NCBI GenBank assembly: GCA_022800815.1
Contig: JAAWRC010000037.1
Location: 1 to 33,045 of the forward strand
Direction: 5' to 3'
From: Lachnospiraceae bacterium
GTDB taxonomy: Bacteria; Bacillota; Clostridia; Lachnospirales; Lachnospiraceae
DNA length: 33,045 bases
Below, in pieces: positions 7,270 to 14,700 of the stretch; positions within the stretch are counted from its first letter, which is position 1; every line of letters begins with the position of its first letter. The notes beneath the pieces are model-generated. The model was not told the origin of the DNA, did no database searches, and saw only the letters and a program-made list of their open reading frames with translations. The position numbers were made by a program, and so were the translations under genes.

Positions 7270-7447
7270 GGGGAAGAGCGGAACATCTCCATAAGCAGAC
7301 GATAGGAGGTTTGGTGGATTTTGCGAGCATAGCTGCGGGCAATTTTCGCCGCCCGGTTTGTTAGCGGTAAAATTGCCCGCAAACAGGCGGTGGAGCAAAA
7401 TCTGCCAAACCGAACGTGGTTGCGTTGGAGATGTTCCGCTCTTCCCC
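7270..7447 (+). repeat. E1: 178-bp long inverted repeat, candidate structured RNA
   Basis: Four nested paired segments are visible. P1 is a perfect 22-bp stem (7270-7291 with 7426-7447). P2 is 17 uninterrupted pairs counting two G-U (7308-7324 with 7395-7411). P3 is 12 pairs (7335-7346 with 7369-7380). P4 is CCGC/GCGG (7349-7352 with 7364-7367). The P1-P2 junction holds GCAGACGATAGG on the 5' side and GAACGTG on the 3' side. A homologous element, E2, lies at 32458-32707 on the other strand. E1 ends 8 nt before the ribosome site of the shikimate kinase gene, so it would form the 5' leader of that mRNA. It is not a terminator, since no T-run follows. Confidence 0.9.
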
Positions 7448-7471
7448 GTCGAAAGAGAAAGGATATTTGAT

Positions 7472-7984
7472 ATGAGGTATAACTGGAACAACATTACCCT
7501 GATCGGCATGCCTGCGGCCGGAAAGAGCACGGTGGGCGTGCTTCTGGCGAAACGGCTGGGCTATCGGTTCCTGGACTCGGACCTTCTGATTCAGGAGAAG
7601 GAGGAGCGCCTTTTGAAGGAGATCATTGCCGCCGAGGGCCTGGAGGGGTTCCTGGCCATCGAGGAACGGATCAACCGGGAGATTGATGCGAGACGGACGG
7701 TGATCGCACCGGGGGGTAGCGTGATCTACGGGCCGTCGGCCATAGAGCATTTCAGGGAGATCGGCACGGTCGTCTATCTGAAGATCAGCTATGAGGAGCT
7801 GGAGAAGCGTCTGGGAAACCTGGTGGACCGGGGCGTGGCCCTGAAGGACGGGATGAGCCTTCTGGATTTGTATGAGGAGCGGATCCCGCTCTATGAGAAA
7901 TATGCGGACGTCACCATCGAGGAGGCCGGAAAGTCCGGCGGACAGGTGGTCGACGAGCTTCGGATGCTGGTGGAGTGGGGATGA
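7472..7984 (+). CDS. aroK: Shikimate kinase
   Basis: The 170-residue P-loop kinase would phosphorylate shikimate at O3 with ATP in the chorismate pathway. Walker A is GMPAAGKST at residues 12-20. FLDSD (33-37) supplies the acidic residues that bind magnesium and shikimate. APGGSVIYG replaces the usual GGG substrate-binding turn with GGS, and RIPLYEKYAD resembles the R-x-x-x-Y segment after the lid in family members. The divergent turn means another small-molecule kinase is possible. I chose the ATG at 7472, 8 nt after AGAAAGGA; the frame is open further upstream but only through E1. No other aromatic-pathway gene is nearby. Confidence 0.78.
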   Translation: MRYNWNNITLIGMPAAGKSTVGVLLAKRLGYRFLDSDLLIQEKEERLLKEIIAAEGLEGFLAIEERINREIDARRTVIAPGGSVIYGPSAIEHFREIGTVVYLKISYEELEKRLGNLVDRGVALKDGMSLLDLYEERIPLYEKYADVTIEEAGKSGGQVVDELRMLVEWG

Positions 7985-8065
7985 AGGCGGGACATGGAGC
8001 GAACGGGGAATGGCCAGAATCATTTGTGAGAGGTTCTGCCAGGAAACTGCTTTGCTTATGGAAGG

Positions 8066-8108
8066 ATGTCGCTTTTGCAGATGGTTGTCTGCTAAAGCGG
8101 CATTTTTT
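8066..8108 (+). terminator. Intrinsic terminator after the shikimate kinase gene
   Basis: A 15-position stem (8066-8080 with 8089-8103, one mismatch and one G-T) encloses an 8-nt loop and ends in a run of six Ts at 8103-8108. It lies 80 nt after the aroK stop. It overlaps a hydrophobic reading frame that could be the start of the next gene, so the two readings compete. Confidence 0.75.
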
Positions 8109-8209
8109 GTGATTACATGGCTGCTCTCTTGCCAGTTTCTGCGAAAAAATTTTAGTGAAAAAATTAAGAAACACCAAAATGACTCTACCAAGAAACAGAG
8201 GAAGAAACA

Positions 8210-9034
8210 TTGCAGGTGGGAACGGGACTTTCTTACTCTGTTGTCAGGGAGAGCGTTCTTTACGGCCAGTTCACGACCCTGGAAAAACCGGGGGAACAGG
8301 AAGACCTGCCATTTTGCACCCTGGAGGAGGCGTGCCGGAACGTTGAGGAGACGGTGAAAGCACTGGGGGTGGAACAGGTTCGTCTGGAAAAGGCCTGTAC
8401 GATTGATTACAAAGCCATGCAGGAAAAGGAGGACACCTGGAAGGACGATCCGGACTTTGTAGAGAGAGTCGAGGAAAAAAACTATCCCTATAAAGGGACG
8501 TGGGAACCTGAGGACGGAATGTACACGATCTCTCTGGAAATCCTGCAGGATCAGGTGCCGGTCTATGATAAATTTTATACGGATACAAATGGAAATGAGA
8601 TCGGGGGATATGGGGCAGAAGCCAGATATACGAAAGATGGAATCATTGCCCTGCATGTGGACGGCTGTCCGGAGATTCAAAAAGAATCGGACCAATGGGA
8701 CATTTTGGGTGCGGAAGACATTGCCGACCGCCTGGAAGACAAATTTGAGCTGTTGATTATGACGGGGGATTTGAAAATTTCAGAGTTTCAGTTAATGTAT
8801 CTGACGGCGCTTGATGAACAGGGAGGCCTGCAATTGATTCCAATCTGGAGGGTAAAAACAGAGCAGGAGCGGACGGTTGACGGGATTATGGAACTGTATG
8901 GTTATAATGAGCTGCCCGAGGAGGAACAGGAGGAAGTGAGGAAATCCCTTGAGGAGGACGTGAAGGATCGTCCGGTGGAGGTCGGCTATATTTATTATCA
9001 TGCGAAATCGGGGGAGGAGCTCTTGCTGCCGTGA
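8210..9034 (+). CDS. Unrecognised ABC-cluster accessory protein, probably missing its true N-terminus
   Basis: The frame is open from 8183; TTG 8210 behind GAGGAAG is the first plausible start, giving 274 acidic residues with no signal peptide or membrane segment. The C-terminal half (ARYTKDGIIALHVDG, then a helix-rich stretch and LIPIWRVKTEQE) has a PepSY/YycH-like feel, but I do not recognise the family. A different frame just upstream (8058-8185) encodes a hydrophobic segment, AAFFVITWLLSCQFLRKNFS, that would make a natural membrane anchor. One missing base near 8183-8189 would fuse the two. The stop overlaps the next start (TGATG), so it is translationally coupled to the permease genes and likely acts with the transporter outside the membrane. 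Confidence 0.6.
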   Translation: MQVGTGLSYSVVRESVLYGQFTTLEKPGEQEDLPFCTLEEACRNVEETVKALGVEQVRLEKACTIDYKAMQEKEDTWKDDPDFVERVEEKNYPYKGTWEPEDGMYTISLEILQDQVPVYDKFYTDTNGNEIGGYGAEARYTKDGIIALHVDGCPEIQKESDQWDILGAEDIADRLEDKFELLIMTGDLKISEFQLMYLTALDEQGGLQLIPIWRVKTEQERTVDGIMELYGYNELPEEEQEEVRKSLEEDVKDRPVEVGYIYYHAKSGEELLLP

Positions 9035-9851
9035 TGGGAAAAGCTGTAAAAAGAAAACAAAGGTGTTATTTGACCGTGGACTTTAAAAGGCTGTTTACCG
9101 GATATCCGTTTTATGTCGCCGCCGGGGGAATCTGGGGAATCAATCTTTTAAACGTTTTGGACGAGATGCGGGTGGTAAGGGAGACCACGGTTCTTTATTT
9201 GTTTAACGGACGGGCCGTCGTGGGCGCTTTTGAAATGCTTTTGATCTTTTTTGCGGTTCTGCCCTATTGCATGAGCTTTGCCGTGGATTGGGATTATGGG
9301 TATTATAAACAGGCGCTGATCCGGGGAAAGAGACGATACTATCTTTTGTCAAAATAGTGACGGTGGCGGCGGGGACACTGTTGGCTACGGTTCTTGGGTA
9401 TCTGCTATTTGTCCTGACGCTCAGGATGTTTTATCCCCTGTTTCCGGAGACGGCGGAGGATCTGCGGTATTATATGGGACTGGCACCGACGGCCTTTCCG
9501 GATGCCGCTTTTACCGCCGTGCCGCAGATCTATTATCTGGTTACCATATTGCCGGAAGCATTCCTGTATGCGTTTCTGGCCTGCTTTTCACTGTATATCT
9601 CGAGCTGTTCCACAAACCGTTTCGTGATACTCAGCGCACCGGTTATTTTCTATTATATCTACAATCATTTGTCGGGAACGCTCCGGCTGCCGGATATCCT
9701 TGCGTGGCAGTTACACAGAACGGGAGTGTTTCCGGATTTGCCGTGGCGGCAGAATTTATTGTACACGGCAGGATATTATGCCATTTGGATTGTTTTCATG
9801 GGGATTTTGTTTGCCGGACGGGCAAGGAGGAAGATTCAGGGTGAGTGTTAA
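9034..9851 (+). pseudogene. ABC-2-type permease 1, split by a frameshift near 9354
   Basis: The first part (9034-9357) encodes about 107 residues with two membrane segments and ends RRYYLLSK-stop. The continuation, in the next frame, begins at the same point (IVTVAAGTLLATVLGYLLF) and carries four more membrane segments to a stop at 9851. One extra A in the AAAA run at 9351-9354 restores a single six-segment protein of about 272 residues, similar in size and layout to the permease that follows. The second frame has no ribosome site of its own. It could be a real inactivating mutation, a phase-variable A-run or a sequencing error. The start ATG 9034 overlaps the previous stop. Confidence 0.75.
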
Positions 9852-10695
9852 AAAAATATGGGCGATCATATGCGGAAACCTGTCCGTGTGCTTTCGGACA
9901 CCGAGATTTTATATTGCGGTGATACTGGTGGCGATCTTGTTTCAGCAAATGACGGGGCCGATCCGGACGTTCTGTGCGCAGACGGGCTACTCCGTCACTC
10001 CATGGCTGTTCCCGCACTTTATGGGAGAGCATTATATTCAGAATATTTTTTCTCTGGGGATTGTGTTGATTTTTTGTGACGCCCCGTTTATCAAAAATAA
10101 TACTCCTTACGTCATATTGCGCACGGGGCGGAGGAAATGGCTCTGGTCCCAGATCGGATACATCGTCGTCAATTCGTTCCTTTATTGCGCAGCGCTTTAC
10201 ATGGTCAGTTTGCTTCTGGTTCTGCCCTACCTGACAATTGACGGCGGCTGGGGAAAGGTGATCGGCACTTTGGCACAGACAAACGCTTTTTATCAGATCG
10301 GGACGATCCGGATGGACTATCAGCTGATCGTTGGTTTTGAACCGTGGCAGGCGATGTTCCTTTCCATGGCGATGGGAGTAGCCGTGTGTACGTTTATCGG
10401 CCTGCTGATGATGTGCGTCAACCTGTTCGGCCATATTTACCTTGGGCCGGTAGCGGGGGCGGCAGTCGCCTTCACGCCCTATCTGGCAGATATCTTCTCA
10501 GATATGTATGCGGGATATTATGTGGCTCCACCTGCCTGGATGGAGATTACCATGCTGGGAAAGAACTCTCTGTCCCCTTATCCGACGGTTCAATATGCGG
10601 TTTTATTTTTGGCCGGGGGAATCTTTTTGTTTATTTGCTGCGCCCACTGGAAATTCAGGAGACAGGTGATCGAGGTCATGTCGACGGAAGGCTGA
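9841..10695 (+). CDS. ABC-2-type permease 2
   Basis: The 284-residue protein has about six hydrophobic segments (for example FYIAVILVAILFQQM, IFSLGIVLIFCDAPF, FLYCAALYMVSLLLVLPYL and YAVLFLAGGIFLFICC) and the segment YVILRTGRRKWLWSQIG, which parallels the ALIRGKRRYY part of permease 1. It is likely the second half of a heterodimeric exporter or immunity-type transporter with the ATPase that follows; substrate unknown. The start is GTG 9841, behind AAGGAGGAAG, overlapping the end of permease 1 by 11 nt. Confidence 0.75.
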   Translation: MSVKKIWAIICGNLSVCFRTPRFYIAVILVAILFQQMTGPIRTFCAQTGYSVTPWLFPHFMGEHYIQNIFSLGIVLIFCDAPFIKNNTPYVILRTGRRKWLWSQIGYIVVNSFLYCAALYMVSLLLVLPYLTIDGGWGKVIGTLAQTNAFYQIGTIRMDYQLIVGFEPWQAMFLSMAMGVAVCTFIGLLMMCVNLFGHIYLGPVAGAAVAFTPYLADIFSDMYAGYYVAPPAWMEITMLGKNSLSPYPTVQYAVLFLAGGIFLFICCAHWKFRRQVIEVMSTEG

Positions 10696-10711
10696 CGGAG
10701 AGGAGAGGCAT

Positions 10712-11341
10712 ATGGATTACGTAGAAGTAAAAAATGTGACGAAACGGTTTCAGAAGTTCGTGGCGCTGGACAAGGTTTCCATTTCCTTTGAACAGGGAAA
10801 AATTCACGGGATTATCGGAAGAAATGGCAGCGGAAAAACGGTATTGTTCAAATGCATATGCGGGTTTATGCATCCGGAAGAAGGAGAAATCCTGGTCGGG
10901 GGAAGGCGGATCGGGAAAGATGCGGACATGGTGGAAGGGGCCGGAATTATCATAGAGGCCCCGGGTTTTCTGCCCGGTTATAGCGGATTTCGGAATTTGA
11001 TGTTTTTGGCTCGGTTATCGGGAGGCATGACAAAAGACGAGATCAGGAGGCTGTTAAAATTGGTGGGATTAAATCCGGCAGATCGAAAGCCGGTTTCCAA
11101 GTACTCCATGGGAATGCGCCAGAGGCTGGGCATTGCCCAGGCGATCATGGAGAATCCGCCTCTGTTGATCCTGGACGAGCCCATGAACGGGCTGGACAAT
11201 CAGGGGGTGGAAGATATCCGGGAGCTTCTGCTGAAATTGAAGGAGGAGGGAAAGACCATTCTCCTGGCCAGCCACAACAGGGAGGACATTTCTGTGCTCT
11301 GTGATACGGTGGTGGAGATCGACCGGGGAAAAATCACGTAA
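10712..11341 (+). CDS. ABC transporter ATP-binding protein
   Basis: The 209-residue cytoplasmic ATPase shows Walker A GRNGSGKT (residues 36-43), signature YSMGMRQRLG, Walker B LLILDEPMNGLD and the H-loop in LLASHNRED. It belongs to the BcrA/CcmA-like group that pairs with ABC-2 permeases for drug, peptide or bacteriocin export or protection. It is short because it ends soon after the H-loop helix, which is common in this group. A ribosome site, GAGAGGAGAGG, precedes ATG 10712. It is the last gene of the 8210-11341 cluster and is followed by a terminator. G+C and third-position usage in this cluster are visibly lower than in flanking genes. Confidence 0.88.
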   Translation: MDYVEVKNVTKRFQKFVALDKVSISFEQGKIHGIIGRNGSGKTVLFKCICGFMHPEEGEILVGGRRIGKDADMVEGAGIIIEAPGFLPGYSGFRNLMFLARLSGGMTKDEIRRLLKLVGLNPADRKPVSKYSMGMRQRLGIAQAIMENPPLLILDEPMNGLDNQGVEDIRELLLKLKEEGKTILLASHNREDISVLCDTVVEIDRGKIT

Positions 11342-11398
11342 ATGATATTTTGGGGGAACGGCCCGGCGCATTTCTGGCGGGACGGGTGACGGGATCTG

Positions 11399-11430
11399 AG
11401 GGAAGGTCGTTTCTAAGGCTTTCCCTTTTT
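11399..11430 (+). terminator. Intrinsic terminator of the ABC cluster
   Basis: A 10-bp stem (11399-11408 with 11417-11426, two G-T pairs) with an 8-nt loop is followed by five Ts. Confidence 0.8.
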
Positions 11431-11586
11431 CCATGTCTGTCACGGCACGGCATTATGGGGAATGCAGTCTTTTTTGCGTAAGAGACAGCCCCGGTTGGCA
11501 GCGAAAGTTTGTGAAAATACGGCGTTTGTGGGGATTCTCGCCTTCATTTCTTAAGAAAAGTTTAAGAATAGTCATGTTTTTTTCTA

Positions 11587-11615
11587 TTGTCCTTTGCGGA
11601 AGGATAATGTATGAT
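11587..11615 (+). promoter_or_regulatory. Promoter for the sugar transferase gene
   Basis: TTGTCC (11587-11592) and TATGAT (11610-11615) are spaced by 17 bp in an A+T-rich setting, about 55 nt before the TTG start. Confidence 0.6.
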
Positions 11616-11669
11616 ATAAAACGATAAGTTCCATGGAGACAGAGAAAGGCTGTTGCAAGGTGAGTTCTC

Positions 11670-13070
11670 TTGATTAAAGACAATCAGAAGCATCTGAACC
11701 GGATTCACGTGGTGATCGATGCTGTTATTATCGTAATCGCATATTTGGTCGCATACGGGATCATCTTCGGATTCTCAGGGAACAACGCCGGACTTCCGAG
11801 GGGCATTTATTTCAGCGCCCTGCTTTACATTGTGCCGGGCGGATTGATTTTATACTGGTTTTTCCATCTGTACGAGCCCATGCGGGTCATGGGACGGCGG
11901 CTGGAGCTTTTCAACGTCATGCGGGCCAACGTGGTGGGGGCCATGCTCATCACCCTGGTGCTGTACCTGGGGAAGGACCGGCTGATTCATTTCTCCCGCC
12001 AGATGACCTTCCTGTTCATTCTGTTTAACTTCATCCTGGAATCGGGCTTCCGCCTGACGCTGCGGAGCGTGCTGCGCTCCTTTCGCCGGAAGGGGTACAA
12101 TCAGAAGCACGTGCTGCTCATCGGTTACAGCCGGGCGGCGCAGAGCTACATTGACCGGGTGTCGGCCAATCCGGACTGGGGGTACCTGATCCGGGGGATT
12201 CTGGACGACCATGCGGAGCGGGGGACGGAGTACAAGGGGGTTCGGGTCATGGGCCCCATCGCCAACCTGGAAGAGATTCTTCCCATGAACCGTCTGGATG
12301 AAATAGCCATAACCCTGAGCATCAATGAATATGATAAACTGGAACGAATCGTGAACGCCTGTGAGAAATCCGGCGTACATACAAAGTTCATTCCGGATTA
12401 TAATAAAGTTATACCGACCAAGCCCTACACGGAGGATCTTTTGGGACTTCCGGTGATCAACATCCGGAACGTTCCCCTGACGGATTCCTTCAATGCGGCG
12501 GTAAAGCGTCTGATTGACATTCTCGGAGGCCTGTTTGCGGCCACGCTTTTTTCACCGGTCATGGTGGTCGTGGCTCTTGCCGTGAAGATTACCTCCAGGG
12601 GCCCCGTGATTTTCAGCCAGGAGCGGGTGGGACTTCACAATCGTCCCTTTAAGATGTACAAGTTCCGCTCCATGGAGGTGCAGATGCCCTCGGAGGAGAA
12701 GAGCGCCTGGACCACGAAGAATGACCCCAGGGTCACGGCGGTGGGGAAATTTATCCGCAAGACCAGCATCGACGAGCTTCCCCAGCTTTTCAATATTATC
12801 AAGGGCGACATGAGCCTGGTGGGCCCCAGGCCGGAGCGGCCTCATTTCGTGGAAAAGTTTCGGGAGGAGATCCCGAGATACATGGTGAAGCACCAGGTGC
12901 GTCCGGGACTGACCGGCTGGGCCCAGGTCAACGGTTATCGGGGAGATACCTCCATCACGAAGCGTATTGAGTATGACCTGTATTATATAGAAAACTGGAG
13001 TCTTGGCCTGGACTTCAAGATTATTTTTCTGACGTTTTTTAAGGGCTTTATCAATAAAAATGCCTATTAG
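11670..13070 (+). CDS. Polyprenyl-phosphate hexose-1-phosphate transferase
   Basis: The 466-residue membrane enzyme is of the WbaP/undecaprenyl-phosphate glucose phosphotransferase type, which loads the first sugar-phosphate onto undecaprenyl phosphate for exopolysaccharide or wall-glycan assembly. Four membrane segments lie in roughly residues 10-125, a Rossmann-like domain follows (HVLLIGYSRAAQSYIDR), then a re-entrant/membrane helix after KRLIDILGG, and the catalytic domain with FSQERVGLHNRPFKMYKFRS, the Asp-Glu pair in TSIDELPQLFN, and GDMSLVGPRPERP. The start is TTG 11670, 5 nt after AAGGTGAG. The next gene, an LCP ligase-type protein, is 29 nt downstream, fitting a two-gene glycopolymer unit. 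Confidence 0.92.
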   Translation: MIKDNQKHLNRIHVVIDAVIIVIAYLVAYGIIFGFSGNNAGLPRGIYFSALLYIVPGGLILYWFFHLYEPMRVMGRRLELFNVMRANVVGAMLITLVLYLGKDRLIHFSRQMTFLFILFNFILESGFRLTLRSVLRSFRRKGYNQKHVLLIGYSRAAQSYIDRVSANPDWGYLIRGILDDHAERGTEYKGVRVMGPIANLEEILPMNRLDEIAITLSINEYDKLERIVNACEKSGVHTKFIPDYNKVIPTKPYTEDLLGLPVINIRNVPLTDSFNAAVKRLIDILGGLFAATLFSPVMVVVALAVKITSRGPVIFSQERVGLHNRPFKMYKFRSMEVQMPSEEKSAWTTKNDPRVTAVGKFIRKTSIDELPQLFNIIKGDMSLVGPRPERPHFVEKFREEIPRYMVKHQVRPGLTGWAQVNGYRGDTSITKRIEYDLYYIENWSLGLDFKIIFLTFFKGFINKNAY

Positions 13071-13099
13071 AAGATAGAAAATACAGAAAGGAACAGGCG

Positions 13100-14611
13100 A
13101 TGAAGTACAGAGACGACGAGTATGAATACGAGAGCCGTAGGCGCAACATGGAACAGCGCAGGCGGGTACGTCCGGATGCGGAGATGACTTCACAGCGGAG
13201 AAACAGTCCGGCAGGCGGCAGGACGGCGTCCTCCGGTACAAGAAGTACGGCGAGTGCGGGGCGGGCGTCCGGAACCAGAGGCGGGGCCGACCCTTATGGA
13301 ACCAGAAGGGCGGCGGGGAGCACGTCTGGCGCAAGAGCCTCTTCGGCGGGAAGGAGTGCGTCCGGGGCGAGGAATGCATCTGCTCCCAGGACCCAGACGT
13401 CCAGGGGACGCGCCGGAGTCGATCCCTACGACAGAAGTTATCAGGCGGGCCATTACGGAGAGACCGGGCAGAGAAAGCGCCAGGGGGCGCCGCAGGATGC
13501 GGAGAGAAGAGGGAAGAGGCCTCTGTCCGCAAAGGCGAAGAAAAAGAGACGTATCAGGAGAATCCTGTTTGCGGTGGAGGGAATTCTGCTTCTGGTGGTT
13601 CTGGGCGGCCTGTTCGTGATCTCCAAGTGGGATAAGATCCAGAAGGCGACCTTTGGGAAGAAGGACGTCCATGTCAACGAGCTTTCGGAGAACACGATCC
13701 AGAGCATGGAGGGCTATCGGACCATCGCCATATTCGGGGCCGACGAAGAGGGCAGCCACAGCGACGTGATCATGATTGCCAATATCGACAATAAGACAAA
13801 GGAAGTCACGCTGACGTCGGTGCTCCGGGACACCTACTGGAACGTTCCGGACATAAGCAACGGAATCGAGGACAAATATGCGAAAGCCAACAACGCCTAC
13901 CATACGGGAGGCGACCTGGGAGCCCTCAACGCCCTCAACAAGAATCTGGATCTGAATATTACGGAGTACGTGACCGTCAACTGGTATGCGGTGTCCCAGG
14001 TGGTGGATCTTCTGGACGGCATGGAAATCGACGTGCCGGAGACCATGATGGGGGAGATCAACGGATACATCACCAACACCCAGCAGGAGGCCAGGAGCTG
14101 GGCTCCGGGCGGCCCCGGCAAGGGAGTGAAGGGCACGACGCAGATTGACGGGCCGGGCCTTCAGACCCTGGACGGTCTGCAGACGGTGGCCTACTGCCGG
14201 ATCCGTCATGGGAACGGCGGCGACGACGGCCGTGCGCAGAGACAGCGGGAAGTGGTGACTCAGATTTTGGAAAAAGCCAAGAAGGCCAGCCCGGCAAAGC
14301 TTCTGCAGATTTGCGAGGCGGTGTTCCCGGAGGTCAGAACCAACCTGACGCTGGCGGACGTGCTGGCGCTGGCACCCGACATCGGAGGCTACAAGATTGT
14401 CAGCCAATTCCCCTTCCCCTACCATCAGATCGACGCACTGGTGGGAAGCAGCGGCTCGGTGAAGGTGCCTCTCGGACTGGCGGACGACGTGACGCAGCTG
14501 CATCTGGACCTGTTCGGGGATGACAAGTACGTGCCGTCGGAAACGGTGCAGAAGATCAGCAACAAAATCGAGGACCTGACCGGCTACAGCGCCGAGGATC
14601 GGACGGATTGA
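13100..14611 (+). CDS. LytR-CpsA-Psr (LCP) family protein
   Basis: The 503-residue protein would transfer lipid-linked glycopolymers onto peptidoglycan. Residues 1 to about 150 form a cytoplasmic low-complexity tail very rich in Arg, Ser, Gly and Ala, ending in a KAKKKRRIRR basic block. One membrane helix follows (FAVEGILLLVVLGGLFVI). The outside LCP domain shows TIAIFGADEEGSHSDVIMIA, LTSVLRDTYW and CRIRHGNGGDDGRAQRQREV with the conserved arginines. It ends in a C-terminal extension after GLADDVTQL. The ribosome site is AGAAAGGAACAGG. It is coupled to the sugar transferase upstream and closed by a terminator. Confidence 0.9.
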   Translation: MKYRDDEYEYESRRRNMEQRRRVRPDAEMTSQRRNSPAGGRTASSGTRSTASAGRASGTRGGADPYGTRRAAGSTSGARASSAGRSASGARNASAPRTQTSRGRAGVDPYDRSYQAGHYGETGQRKRQGAPQDAERRGKRPLSAKAKKKRRIRRILFAVEGILLLVVLGGLFVISKWDKIQKATFGKKDVHVNELSENTIQSMEGYRTIAIFGADEEGSHSDVIMIANIDNKTKEVTLTSVLRDTYWNVPDISNGIEDKYAKANNAYHTGGDLGALNALNKNLDLNITEYVTVNWYAVSQVVDLLDGMEIDVPETMMGEINGYITNTQQEARSWAPGGPGKGVKGTTQIDGPGLQTLDGLQTVAYCRIRHGNGGDDGRAQRQREVVTQILEKAKKASPAKLLQICEAVFPEVRTNLTLADVLALAPDIGGYKIVSQFPFPYHQIDALVGSSGSVKVPLGLADDVTQLHLDLFGDDKYVPSETVQKISNKIEDLTGYSAEDRTD

Positions 14612-14616
14612 ATACA

Positions 14617-14654
14617 AAAGGCAGCCATGGACAAATGAGCCATGGCTGCTTTTT
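14617..14654. terminator. Terminator between LCP and purC, probably bidirectional
   Basis: GCAGCCATGG (14621-14630) pairs perfectly with CCATGGCTGC (14640-14649) around a 9-nt loop. Ts follow at 14650-14654 and As precede at 14616-14619, so it can end both the LCP transcript and the convergent purC transcript. Confidence 0.88.
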
Positions 14655-14700
14655 CATGATAAAAAGAAACTTTTTTTGATTGCAGGCGTCATAGTTGTGC

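Larger units (their letters stand above)
11342..11669 (+). other. 328-bp intergenic stretch
   Basis: It holds the terminator of the ABC cluster (11399-11430) and the promoter of the sugar transferase (11587-11615). A 64-codon frame at 11433 has no ribosome site and runs through the promoter, so I do not call it. Confidence 0.6.

Noticed and set aside
7270-7447. E1 as a simple terminator or a group II intron fragment
   Set aside because: No T-run follows, and I see no domain V-like sequence or intron-encoded protein.
11433-11627. 64-codon plus-strand frame
   Set aside because: Passes through the sugar transferase promoter and has no ribosome site.
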